Source: Adenanthera pavonina
Taxonomy: Eukaryota; Streptophyta; Magnoliopsida; Fabales; Fabaceae
Length of the DNA: 64,000 nucleotides
Direction of reading: 5' to 3'
Assembly (NCBI GenBank): GCA_026686845.1
Contig: JAIVEN010000008.1
Coordinates: 35,158,501 to 35,222,500, forward strand
Shown here piece after piece: positions 25,850 to 37,200 of the stretch. Under the pieces are notes generated by a model that did no database searches, was not told where the DNA came from, and saw nothing but the letters and a program-made list of their open reading frames with translations. The position numbers and the translations under genes were made by a program. The first letter of the stretch is position 1, and every line of letters begins with the position of its first letter.

Positions 25850-26060
25850 AAGAAGACTCTAGTTTTCGACGAAGATAGTATTCCTCACGGCCGGTAGGTG
25901 GTAGAGTACCTGAAATCGCGAGGGCTGAAGAAAAACCATAATCAGCCATCCGAATTTATCACCGAAAAGGGAGAGGGAAAAAAAATCAAACGCCATAGAG
26001 GTAGTCTGGTCAAGGAAATTTCTACCCATCACTTAGTTCGGTAATTGGATCTGGTGGGAA
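25795..26060. pseudogene. Rearranged NAC-domain gene fragment
   Basis: The minus strand at about 25,880-25,970 matches NAC exon 2 of the copy at 57,274-57,544, sharing TGGTTTTTCTTCAG and the flanking codons. The next part of the same exon (ACCAAGAAGAC and following) appears at about 25,800-25,877 on the plus strand, so part of the exon has been inverted. At 25,995-26,060 the sequence resembles 46,436-46,505, the 5' flank of another NAC copy, with shared ATAGAGGTA and ATTGGATCTG strings. No open frame remains. Confidence 0.5.
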
Positions 26061-26480
26061 TGTTGCTGAGATAAGAACAGGAACGAAAAAAAAAAAGAAG
26101 CGAAAGAAAATTGAAAGGGCGGAGCGGAAAGCTCCTTTTAATAACCAAATGAAAGGCAGTGATCACTGATTAGGGTTTCAATTTTTGTATCTTTTTCCCA
26201 AAACACCCTTGTCGGCTACCAAACAGCGCAACACACGTCTTATGAATAAAATATAATAAAAAATAAAATATTTATCAAATTATAACGCTGTTAGAACTTA
26301 TTTATTAAAATATGGCTAGAACTTGACGATGCTAATGATTAAAATATGGAAAAATTATTTTTTTAATTTATAAAAAAGCAACATTAATCACCTTGCTGAT
26401 CTACTTGCTTTGCATTTTTTTTTAATATTGATAATTTAATTAAACATTCTTGTAGAGAGCAAGTGTTCCTTTAACCTTAA

Positions 26481-27783
26481 TTTTTTGTTTTGATCCAAAG
26501 GCATCAGCACTTTATTGACGACATACCTAAAATACCAGGTAACAAGTCTTCAGGCAAAACAGACAAAAGAAAACTAAGCACAACAGAAAAGAAATAAATG
26601 TCAGTCAAGCTATTTAGTGCCCCTCTTGCAATAGTATTAGCCACGTTATTTGCATCTCGATCACATAGGGATACCTGGACGCCTTACTCACAGTTCAATA
26701 AGTCCTGTATTTCATTCATCAGGGCTTCTTCTGGATAATGGGAATGAGTACTCCATGTTAGCTACTTGCAACACTTCAACACAATCACTTTCGATTATCA
26801 CATTCCAATGGCTGAGATCCCATGCCATCTTCAACCCCCATAACATCGCCCAAGATTCAGCACGGAGGCTATCCCCACTATCTATATGAAACATAAAGCC
26901 TCTAATGAGAGACCCATTTTCATCCCTAGCTATGCTGTCACAAGCTGCCATTCCAATGACACTACTCGCTACCTCATCGACATTAATCTTAATAGCCCCT
27001 GCTGTTGGTCGCTACCATCTTGTGGAAGTCACCCCCGCCAGCCTTGTAACATCCATTTTACTACCTGATCCAATTACACAGGCTCGAGTTTGAGCTCTAA
27101 ATTTCAAAGGTTAAATAGTTTCACCCTAAAAGATTCTCCTATTTTGAGCCATCCAAACATTTCTGCATGCAATCACAAACCACACGTCCCATGCATCTAG
27201 CTCCTTCCAATAATGTTCATTGCTTCAGTTTCCAACGAAGCCATTCAAGGCAATCATACTCATCAAAGAAGGTGTCCCGCATCTCCATCGAAATCAACGC
27301 ATACCATAAATGAGTGAGCCTATGTTCACGCATTGCATGAAGCATGTTCTCTTCTCGATTCTTACAAATCTCACACTGATCCGAGCCATGCAGTCCACGT
27401 GAGACTCTTGCCTGGTTAGTGAGAAGTCTCTTGTGAACACATAGCCACATAAATAGATGACAGTGTTGCAGCACCCATATCTTTCAAATTCTCCTCCAAA
27501 AGCCACTAAATTGTACCTGTTCATCTTCACATAGACTCTTATAAGCGGACTTGACTATAAACTCACCATTATTGGTCCCTTGCCATTTGGGTTTATCATC
27601 CTAATTCCTTTGTGTCTTAATTTTCACCTTGGCAATTTCGTTTAAGGCATGCCTCGAAAAAAATTCTTCAAACTTCCACTGGTCTCATTCTCCTGATTCA
27701 GTGATACAGTTGACCATTCTCCAAGGCCATATGCTTCTAGTACGTCCTGAATTGCAGCATTCTCCAACTTATCAAACTTTAGT
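26481..27783 (-). mobile_element. LINE fragment C: zinc-knuckle (zf-RVT) and RNase H region
   Basis: Read on the minus strand, 27,560-27,217 encodes the zf-RVT region typical of plant L1-type LINEs, with C-x2-C near CEICKNREEN and the upstream FMWLCVHKRLLTNQ stretch. 26,951-26,712 encodes an RNase H-like domain with motifs DSGDSLRAESWAMLWGL and ESDCVEV. Frames are broken by stops. The 3' end near 26,481 has an AATAAAG site followed by a short A-rich tail, as expected for LINE 3' ends. The upstream part of the same element continues at 32,056-34,076 beyond the inserted foldback element. About 100 codons between the halves appear to be missing. Confidence 0.8.
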
Positions 27784-28078
27784 ACTGATATTTATATTTA
27801 GTCTATTATTTTTCATATTATTTTATATTATTTTTTAGTTTTTTAGTGCATTTTAGGGACATTTTAAGATTTATTGAGACATTTTAGATTTATTTGAGTT
27901 AATTGAGTATTTTCTATATTTTTTATTAAAAAAAACTATTTTTTGAAGTTTAATATCATTTTGTTAATTTTCTTAATAATTTTCAAAAAATGTAAAAAAA
28001 TGCAATAAATGATAATAGATAAATAAATGAATATATATATATATATATATATAATATACTCACTTTTTCTATTAATAA

Positions 28079-28897
28079 AGGTATTAAATACCGGATCGTT
28101 CATTGAACCGGCTGAAGCACTGATTTAAGGTTCAATGGTCTAATCGGGGTCGTACCGGTTGTAAATAAATTAATATATTTTAAATAATATAGATGAAAAA
28201 TATAAAAAATATTTATCCATGATAAAAAAATTAACATTTAATTTATGATGAAAAGTAAATTTCATAATATATAGAAAATTAAAAATATTATTAATAAGTT
28301 TCATAACCTAATATTAAAATCTAAAAATGTTAATATTTATCTATAATTATATTTTAAATTCAAAATAGTCAATTGATATTTTATTTTTACATTATTTGTT
28401 AAGTAAGTTTATCATTATTAATAATTATGTATCATAATAATACTTATGCCATATTATAATATAGAAATAAAAAAATTATATAAAAAATAATACTACTAAG
28501 TACTAAAAATAATATTATTTCATTTAAAAAAATATTTTAAAAAATTTATAAAAAATTAAAAACTAAAAAAAAAAGTTCGACCAATTCAAACCAGTTCTTG
28601 ACCGGTTCATCCCAATTCCAAAATCCTCTAGTTTTCACCTATCACTAGACCGGACCAGAGGCTGGATCCCAGTCTGAATGGTCTGACCAGTTTGTCTGGT
28701 CCGATTTTACATATAATACTTAGTACTAAAAATGATATTATTTTATTTTAAAAAAATTAAAAAAAAAGTAATATCAATTTAAACTAATTTTATATTGGTT
28801 CAGTCGCTTCTGGACTAGTTCATTCCAATTTCAAAATTCACCGATTTTCACCTGTAATTAATCAGGTCGGACCAGCGGCCGGTTTCGGTGTTACATA
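28079..28897. mobile_element. Nested repeat in the left foldback arm
   Basis: This 0.8-kb block is present only in the left arm. The arm sequence resumes exactly at TTGTTATTATTATT after it. It carries several CCGGTT/AACCGG-rich stretches. 28,578-28,709 and 28,795-28,890 are diverged direct copies (TTTTCACCT and GACC motifs), while 28,095-28,161 resembles them in reverse. AT-rich filler separates them. It is a non-coding element of uncertain class, inserted after the foldback arms formed. Confidence 0.6.
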
Positions 28898-29865
28898 CTT
28901 GTTATTATTATTTTAATATTTCTTTTTGTTTCTTTTTCGGACGCAGAGTCACGTGAGGGAGCTGAAAGCATTTTGACCAATGAAAACAAACAGGAGGGAG
29001 CTCGTGAGGGAGGGGAGTACTGACTTCTGACAATTTTCTTTTGATTGAAGACCATTTGGAAGGAGCGTATGCAAAGAAGGACAAGAAGCTGAATCTCAAT
29101 TTCTTTCAGATCTGAAAAATACTTCTCCATCTTCAGACATGCGACGGAGAAAAATCCTTGTCAACCTCCTTTGATTGCAACTTGGTTGAAGCTCCTTTGT
29201 CCAAGATCTTCCTCCTGCGTCAATTTCCTTCACCGGCATCTTCTCTCAGTTTTTCTTCCTCCATTGCCATCGCAACTCCTTTGTTTTCATCAACCTTCGA
29301 GTTCAAGCTTCGAGTCTTCATTCCTTCCAACCTTCATCATTATCATGGGTTGTAGGGGGCTCCGACTGTAGTTGCTTCGATCTCCACCAAGATTACTGCT
29401 AACAAACTCAACTCTGTTGATTTTGACCGGTGATCTTTGGCGAAATTTCAGATCTCGACTCCCAAGCACTCCCCGCCAGCTAAAACCACTTCTCGGCCAT
29501 TTGAGATTGCAGTTCAGAGATGGAAAGGAGCTTCGAGCATCCATTAATGAGTAGCTGAGTTGATTACTTTCTCAAGAGATTGGATCATCACCTGGATCAT
29601 TATACGGGAGTTTAAATTTCTTGACTCTTTCCTTAAAAGCTATTTTCTAATTTCTAACTTGACTGGAACATGTGATTGAAGATCTTATTGAAGATGAATT
29701 GATGGATTTAGCTATATTATAACTAAATTTACTTATAATTGAGGTTATCATGACTTTATTTGAGTTGTTAGTGTGCTGGAAATTATAACCATATACAGAC
29801 CATTTGATTTTATTATTGTTTCTAGTTATCATTATCAAGTGAGTCAATTTTGATGATGTTTAACA

Positions 29866-29968
29866 GGCTGTTTTGTGTTCTTTTCAATCTGAATTGGTAT
29901 TGGTTAGCAAAGACAAGGTGTTTTGTGTTCTTTTCAATTTGAATTAGTATTGGATAGCAAAGACAGGG
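29866..29968 (+). repeat. 51-bp tandem duplication
   Basis: Two adjacent copies share TGTTTTGTGTTCTTTTCAAT and AGCAAAGACA with few differences. The matching place in the right foldback arm (near 31,130) has a single copy, so the duplication arose after the arms separated. Confidence 0.65.
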
Positions 29969-32055
29969 ATAATTTAAATAAAGTTTATGGTAAATTAGGA
30001 TATTTTTAGGTGTTAGATGCATTATATATAACTTTAGAACCTAAAGTTTATATATTGTGTCTAATACCAAGTCTTTGATAATTAGGTTTCATTAATTTCC
30101 AATTGAATAATTATTGAAATTAATTAGGATATGTGATGATGAGGTAAAATTCAAAACTCTTGAGGAATTCTTATCATTGATCAAACAAATCATAATTTTT
30201 TATTTATTTCCTTGTTTTCAAAATAATTGAAAATTTATAAACATTTAATTTCTTTTGTAAAATTGTTTCCAATTGAGTTTAAAAATCAAATCCTCATTTC
30301 TTGTATTTATAAAGTGTTTTGAATTAATTAAAATTAAGCTGGAGGTTTCATAAGAGATATGATCTAGATTGCACTATAATTCATAATTGCTTTCTAATTA
30401 ATTTGTAAGTGTTATGACTAAATTTGTTCAAGTACCCGGTGATCCTTCCAAAGCTGAATATGTTCTCCATGGCCAATATCCCACTCCAATCCCTCTATAA
30501 CACTCTCTCAATTGCTTTTAATGCCAATCGAGGCCTTGGAACCTGAGCACCTTTGATCAACTCTAGGTATAACATTGTTTCTGTATATGTACTTCTCACG
30601 AAGAAAGCGACCCACAAAGCATCACATCTATGAACCAACCAAGCTTAGTTGTAACACTTGTAAATTAATTAGAAAACAACTATAAAATATAACATAACCT
30701 AAATCGTATCTCTCGTGAAACATCTAGTTAAATTTTGATTAACTCAAAACATTTTATAAACACAAAGCAATGAGGATTTGATTTTAAACTCAATTGAAAA
30801 TGATTTTGCAAAAAAAAAAATTAAATGTTAGTAAATTTTTTATTATTTTGAAAATAAGGGAACAAATAAGGAATTTTAGTTTATTTAATCAATTATAAGC
30901 ATTTCTTTAAGAGTTTTGGATTTTACCTCATCATTACATATTCTTATTAATTTATATAATCCTTCAATTAGGAATTAATGAAGCCTAATTATCAAAAGAC
31001 TTTGGTATTATAAACAATACAAAAACCTTGGGCCTTCAAGTTATATATAATGCATCTAATGCCTAAAAATGTCCCAATTAACCATAAATTTCATTTAAAT
31101 CATCCATGCTCTTGCTAACCAATGCTAAATCAGATTAGAAAGAACACAAAACATATTGTTAAACATCATCAAAATGTATTATCATAACTCACTTGAACAA
31201 TGATAACAAGAAGTAATAATAACATCAAGGGAATGTATTTAATTATAATTTTCCAACACACTAACAATTCAAACAAAGTCATGGTATCCTTCATTACAAC
31301 TAAAATCTAGTTATAATATAGCTAAATCCATCAAATACATCTTCAATCAAATGCTCCAAACAAGACATAAATTAAGAAATAGCTTTAAGGGAAGGAATAA
31401 AAAAATATAAACTTTTGTATTAATGCTTTGAGGTGATAATTCAATCTCTTGGCTCAGTTACTCATAGACGGATGCTCGAAATTCCTCTCCATTTCTGCAA
31501 TATGGACGAACAATATCATGAGTGAAGATGCAGATATGGAGAATGGAGATTGTGGATGGTTTGGTGAGGATAAGAGAACAAGACGATGGAGATTGTTTTC
31601 CCAAAGATCACCTGCAATTTTGACTAGGAAGAAAGAAATTGGAAGTTGGGTTTTTCGAAGAATCGATTTGTGATTCCCAAAAATTGCGATAATGGTATGA
31701 GGCAACACTCATCAAAGAAGAAAACAAAAGAAATATTATAATAATAATAACAATAATAATAATAGAAAAGGTAAGTATATTATATATATATATATATATA
31801 TCTATCTATTTATCATTTATTCATTAAAAAACTAAAATCAAGTGTTTTTTTTAACAAATTTCTAGAAATTATTAAGAAAATTAACATAATAACATTTAAT
31901 TTAAAAAATAGTCTTTTTGGATAAAAAATATAAGAAAATATTCAATTAACTCAAATAGATCCAAAATGCCTTAATAAATTTCAAAATGTCCCCAAAATGT
32001 CCCTAAAAAGCTAAGAAAATGATATGAAAAATGATAGACTAAATATGAAATATCA

Positions 32056-34076
32056 ACCCTCTCCCCAATTTCATCATAAATGCATTGTTTTGCAACTTTT
32101 CATGCCTCAATCCGAAACCTCCATCATCCTTCTTCTTACAGACAGCATCCCACGAAACTAGATACACTTTCTTGCTTGAGTCACCTGTCTCCCAAAAAAA
32201 GTGGATTGTATAGTATACACTGGTAACGCCGAAACCACTGAACTCACTAGCATATGTCTTGCTTCCATAGACAATGAGTTTGCCTTCCAATTTGATAATC
32301 TCTTATCCATTCGCTCCAGTATATGAGAGTAAGCATTTCGTGTTACCCATTCATGGTGTAAGGATACCCCAAGATATTTATCCAAATTGCTTGTTGGGGC
32401 AAATCCCATAAAGTTACTTAGCTTCTTTATTCTTGTGTGATTGATGCTCTTGGAAAAGAATATTCTAGATTTATCAACATTAACCTTTTACCCAGAAACA
32501 TTATAGAAATCATCGAATATTGCCTTAATCAATCTAGCCTGCTCAAGACTAGCTTATGCAAATAAAATAAGGTCATTTTGCCAAAAAAAAAATGTGAGAG
32601 AATGCCACCCCATCTTTCTTCAGTCTAAAAGGAAGCCAGTACCTTCATTCACCTCTATTTGAATTAAATGGGTCAACTTTCAATACTCAAAACAAATAAA
32701 TACAGTGAGAATGGGTCACTCTATCGAATTCCTCTGGAAGGAGAAAAAGTATTTGCCTTATCCCCATTCCATAAGAGCTACATTGTCGGGGAAGAGACAC
32801 ATTCTTCAATCACTTTAGTTATATACGTGGGAAATCGTACCTCCTTCAAGCACTAAAATAGAAAACTTCATCTAATTCGATTATATGTTTTCTCGAGATC
32901 TATTTTAATAGCCATGAAGCATTTCTTTCCTTTCATGTGTTGCATAGAATGAATGATTTCCTAGGCAAGGATAATATTATCAGTACCCTGGTTCCAAAGC
33001 TACATTGATTTGAGGAGATGATCAGAGGCATGATCTATTTTAAGCTAGTGGCAATAATCCTCATGACAGCTTTATAAATAATATTATAGAGGCTAATTAG
33101 CTGGAAGTCCCATATAGTGTGTGGACTATCACTCTTGGGGATCAGAACAATATTGGTGCCATTTATCGAGCGCACCTTATACGAATTCCAAAATACTGCC
33201 TTCACCACCTTAATCATACTCTTCCTTATAACATTCCATTGGCTTTGGAAAAAAAGAAGATTTAAACCATCCGGCCCTATAACCTTTAAAGGCCCCATAT
33301 CAAAAATAGATTGCTTCACCTCCCGGTCGTCAACCTCTCTGCCCAGTAAAGCTAATAAGACATCATTGAGTATTGGATATCCACAACCAAAATGTAACAT
33401 TGCAACCTCACTCCTTTCGTCCCTATAGAGGCTCTCAAAAGACCTTGTACCTGTAGTCATATTCTCCACATGATCATAAGACCACTCTCCACTATCAAGC
33501 TGTAGTGCCTCTGGTTCCTCCTTTGTCTATTATTGACCATAGAATGAAAAAAAAAAGTGTGTTTCTATCTCCATTCATGCACCATTGACATCTTGAGTTC
33601 TGTAACCACATTACTTCCTATTGATTCAGAATCTCCTCCAAATTGAACCACAATTCCTCCTGGAGCTTAATATCATGTTCATTGGGTCCATCTCTAACAA
33701 TCTTTTTACTAATGCCATCCAAACACCAATACAGTTTCTCTTTTTTTAATGTGGTTATTGCCAAAGATCTTTTTGTTCCATTGTTACGCTTTTCAGTAAA
33801 ATTCTCAACAGTGGCACTCCAATCATTGTCATATATCCATTCCTTTTTCACAAGCTCAAGGAATCGGTCATGCAAAGTCCAAGGAGCAAAGAGCCTGAAG
33901 TTACGGGATATCCATTGACTATTATCTGCATTGTCAAGCTTAAGCAGAAGTGGGGTATGGTCAAACTTATATTGAGGTGAGTGTGTCACATATGCATTTG
34001 GGAAAGTCTCAAACCATTGTGGATTAACTACATCATGATTATCAATACTGTATTTTATCCAGGATTTATACATAAA
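32056..34076 (-). mobile_element. LINE fragment B: end of endonuclease linker and reverse transcriptase
   Basis: On the minus strand, 34,073-33,618 encodes the region between endonuclease and reverse transcriptase (FDHTPLLLKLDNA, then a charged helix). 33,469-33,035 encodes the RT N-terminal blocks (DMGPLKVIGPDGLN, LIPKSDSPHTIWDFQLISL). Near 32,560 the expected catalytic FADD block has degenerated to WQND followed by LILFA and a stop. 32,409-32,158 encodes YLGVSLHHEWVT and DKRLSNWKANSLS. The element is split into several frames and cannot be active. The 3' side is cut at 32,055 by the foldback element, and the 5' side stops abruptly near 34,076. Confidence 0.85.
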
Positions 34077-34079
34077 ATT

Positions 34080-35210
34080 AGAGAAAAATCAATGCAAATT
34101 TTCCTTTTAATGTCAATTTAAATGCAAATTTTTTAAAAATAAAAAATAAAATATATATTCTCCAAATCCAATCATTTTTTTAGGATTTTCAAAAACCTAT
34201 CCCTTTCTTTTAATTTTTTTAAATCAACCAAATTATTTTCCTGTCTTTTAAGATAAGCAAAAAATAAAGTCTTATCTTTACCGTTTTAAAAAAAAATCCT
34301 ATTCCTTTACTTTTGACTCTTCAAAAATCCTATCTTTTTCAAAAAAGAGTTCATGTTAAAAAAAATCATACTTCTTTATTTCTTATTCTTAAAAAATCCT
34401 ATCTTTTCCAAATAAGGGGATAATATTAAAAAAAATAAAAAACAAAAAAAAGAACGAAATCAAAGCAAAACAAACAATAATAACAAAAAATAAAAAAAGA
34501 GTTGGTTTGGGATTAAAACGCAGGTAGCCTTACGTTTCAACCGCAAAGCCCTAATCAAATGGGGAGGCTCGGGGGAAAAAAAAACGCAGAGGGTTTGTGA
34601 AGGATGAGGGACAAAAGGAAATAAGAGGGAGGGCAGAGCACGATGGAGATGAGAAAAGGGATCTGAGGTGAAACAGTGGAGCGAAGGCGAGAGAGAGAGC
34701 AGAGGAGGCGATGCACGAAACTGGACAAAGAAAGAAAAGAGAGAGCGAGAGAGATAGAGAGAGCACGATGGTGACGCACAAGCAAGCAAAGGGAGCTAGG
34801 GCTCAGGCGTGAAGAAGAAGCAGGGAGGAGGAGTGCGAGTAAGAAATGAAGAAACCCTAAGAGACAGAAGAGACACCGAAATCCCTAGAGGAGAATTGGG
34901 ACGCCGAAAAAATTGAGCAGAGAGAGTTTGAGGCCGGAAGAACCCTAGAGGAGCATAGGAAAATTGCACTAAAAGGAGAGACAAAGATAAAAGCACAAAA
35001 AAAAAAAAGCAAAGTGTGAAGAAGGAGCAGGAGGCGTCGCGAGGGATTGCAGAACGAATTTGTGCAAAGAGGGGGTCTGAGGGCTGGCTTTGAGCTGCTA
35101 ATTTCTCTCTGCAGCTGTGACCAAAGGAGCTGGAAAGCAAGTAATGGAGTCCTTGGATCAGTAAAATAATTTTTTCTCCCAGTCTTGAATCTTGGCATCC
35201 CTTCCAAACA
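34080..35210. other. CT/GA-rich non-coding block of LTR- or leader-like composition
   Basis: 34,080-34,450 has repeated AAATCCTATC-type strings. 34,500-35,110 is strongly purine-rich on the plus strand, hence CT-rich on the minus strand, with several CCCTAGAG/CCCTAA strings. The long minus-strand frames here (such as 34,857-35,207 and 34,796-35,140) are overlapping low-complexity Ser/Pro/Leu/Phe frames, so I do not call them genes. The composition resembles an LTR or a transcribed leader read on the minus strand, but no partner repeat was found in the window. Confidence 0.4.
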
Positions 35211-37200
35211 CTGTCTTGTTTATTTAATCTCTGAAATTCTATGCCTGGTTAACCGAATCCCGTCATTTCATGCCTGCTCTGTTTCTAGGCAATTATATGA
35301 TAGTCCCATGTTAGTAATGATGATCTGGTCAAAGGTTTTTGGAAGAAGCATTTGCTGAAGGCAATTAGATGCTTTCGGATTGATTGTTGATTTTGCTTAG
35401 TTTCACTCTGTTTTCTAGTGGTTAATGTTTCTCAACTGTCTTGGAAATCCAGGTTTGGTCTGTTCATTACTGAGGTTTCGTGGTTGCATTGTTGGCTATT
35501 AGAAAACTAAGGTAGTGTATCCAGTGAATGTGCCTCTAAATGATAGAATCGTATTTCGGTCTTGAACTTGTTCTAACTTGGTGCAAATAATCATTGTGGG
35601 TAATCTCGCTAGAGAGTTTGATTTGAAGAAGGGGTCAGTCGATGGAGAACCTTTTTGTTATGAATTTTCGATCTATTACTGATAGGTTCTGTAACTGGAA
35701 TGTGAAGCTGTTTTTTTCTTTCTTAAACGTGATAAAGAGGTTTTCTAGTTTATGAGATAGGTTTCTTTTGGTAGGATTATGTTGGGAATCATGGTTATTT
35801 GAGTTAATATTTTTGCAGCTTCTGCGTTGAGATTTGCTTTTCCTGTTCATGTCTGTTGTTTACCTTTGAGATGTTTCTGAAAATTCTCAAGGCAAATTAG
35901 GTTAGCTATTAGCAAAAAATAAAATAAATAAATAAAAAAAAATAGTATATGCTTACATGTATGTTCTTAATTTTACTGTTCACAAACCTGATAAAATGGC
36001 CAGTGATTCTTACGGTGCTTTTGAGTCTAATTTTATTTCAGTTATGGGCCACTAAAAAATGTCTTTGTATGGGTTGAAAGATTAATCCTTAGAGAACTTT
36101 TCTTCTGTAGTAAGCACTATTTTGTTGCAAAAGAATTGTGTTTAATTGGGAGAATGCTTTATGTTGATACTGATAGTTCCTGGAAGGAATTTTTGTAGTA
36201 GGTTTGGTTGGAAGAAAAAGAGTAGGTCATAGAAAATGCTTTTGCTATCATGGATCCTAGTTCATTATAGAAAATGTGGTTCAATGTGTTTGTAAGTTGA
36301 AGGCATATAAGTTTGATGTGCTGAGACTGATTCCTCCACCTTTCGTTGACATGGAAGAGGACAGGGAATTGTTTCTAATATATATAGTCACTATTTTTCT
36401 CTTCAAATGCTGATTTCATATATTTGGGATGGGCTCATCTGATGTTAATAAATGAAATGCTGTTGTGATTTGTATTGAAAATCTTGCCCATACTTGTGTT
36501 TTAAGGTTTACTCGGTGCCTCTGTTTCTGTGACTCGCTCTTACCATGGCCTTTGCTTATAAGAGTCCATTTGCCTAATGTGGGCATTGTTATGGTTTCAC
36601 ATATTCATTCTGAACCTTTGCCTTTGGTTGTCTTTCATTTCTATTTGTTGCTTAATAATATCATCAAGTATTGGTTGATGGACTAAATGATTGGTAATGC
36701 CTTGTTCCATTGTGATGTGAACCCCAAATCATGTGGTGGTTTTCTGTTTCCAAAAGCTAAGGCCACGGTATTGGAATCACTCAGCTGTAATCCATGGATT
36801 AATGACCTCATGTTTCCTTGTTCGTACAACTAGATGTCATTTTTGTTTCCTCTTGGTGCTTGCCAGTATGCTATGGTGGGATTACCCTTGGCTATGACAT
36901 TGCATTTTCCTCTCTTTCTTTTAGTCTGTGTTTATTATTTGAACCTTGATAAATTGCATGAAGGGGAGGAATGTTGGAAATTGTTTGGATCCATTTGCAT
37001 GGGAGCTTGATTTTGGCACTTGGATTTTGTGGTATGGATGTGAGCCAATATATGAATTGTTTGAAAGTTTTTATTTTTGGGTATTATTCGCTGCTTAACT
37101 CACATATCATAGTTATGTGTTTCGATAATAAAAATAATAATTTAATAAAAAAAAGAGAGAAAAGAGAAAAAAAAAGGGGGGGGGGGTTTAAGTTGATTAG
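35211..37200 (+). other. T/G-rich intron-like stretch ending in a purine and poly-G tract
   Basis: The plus strand is rich in T and G, like transcribed intron or UTR sequence, but no exon or family is recognisable. Short frames at 36,465-36,686 and 36,971-37,207 show no motif. The stretch ends at 37,150-37,187 in an A/G tract followed by ten G residues, an abrupt compositional border. Confidence 0.35.

Larger units (their letters stand above)
27784..32055. mobile_element. Foldback-type transposon with very long inverted arms
   Basis: The first bases (GATATTTATATTTAGTC) and the last bases are near-perfect reverse complements, and similarity continues inward almost to the centre. 27,784-28,078 pairs with about 31,740-32,055. 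28,898-28,940 pairs with 31,700-31,740. 29,430-30,427 pairs with 30,635-31,620. The arms are separated by a loop of about 207 bp (30,428-30,634). The left arm is longer because it holds a nested repeat (28,079-28,897), extra sequence at 28,940-29,430 and a 51-bp tandem duplication at 29,866-29,968. No transposase is visible. It interrupts a LINE coding region, and no target-site duplication is evident. It is non-autonomous; Mutator-like or foldback class is inferred. Confidence 0.8.

Noticed and set aside
26712..27530. Host RNase H or zinc-finger gene
   Set aside because: The order zf-RVT then RNase H, with stops and an A-rich 3' end, identifies LINE remains rather than a host gene.
34460..35207. 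Cluster of long overlapping minus-strand frames (76 to 116 codons)
   Set aside because: They overlap in several frames of a CT-rich low-complexity stretch and share no family motif. Low stop density follows from composition.
37150..37190. Poly-G tract as a functional G-quadruplex
   Set aside because: It is a single run of ten Gs after an A/G tract, without four separated G runs. It may be a sequencing or assembly artefact.
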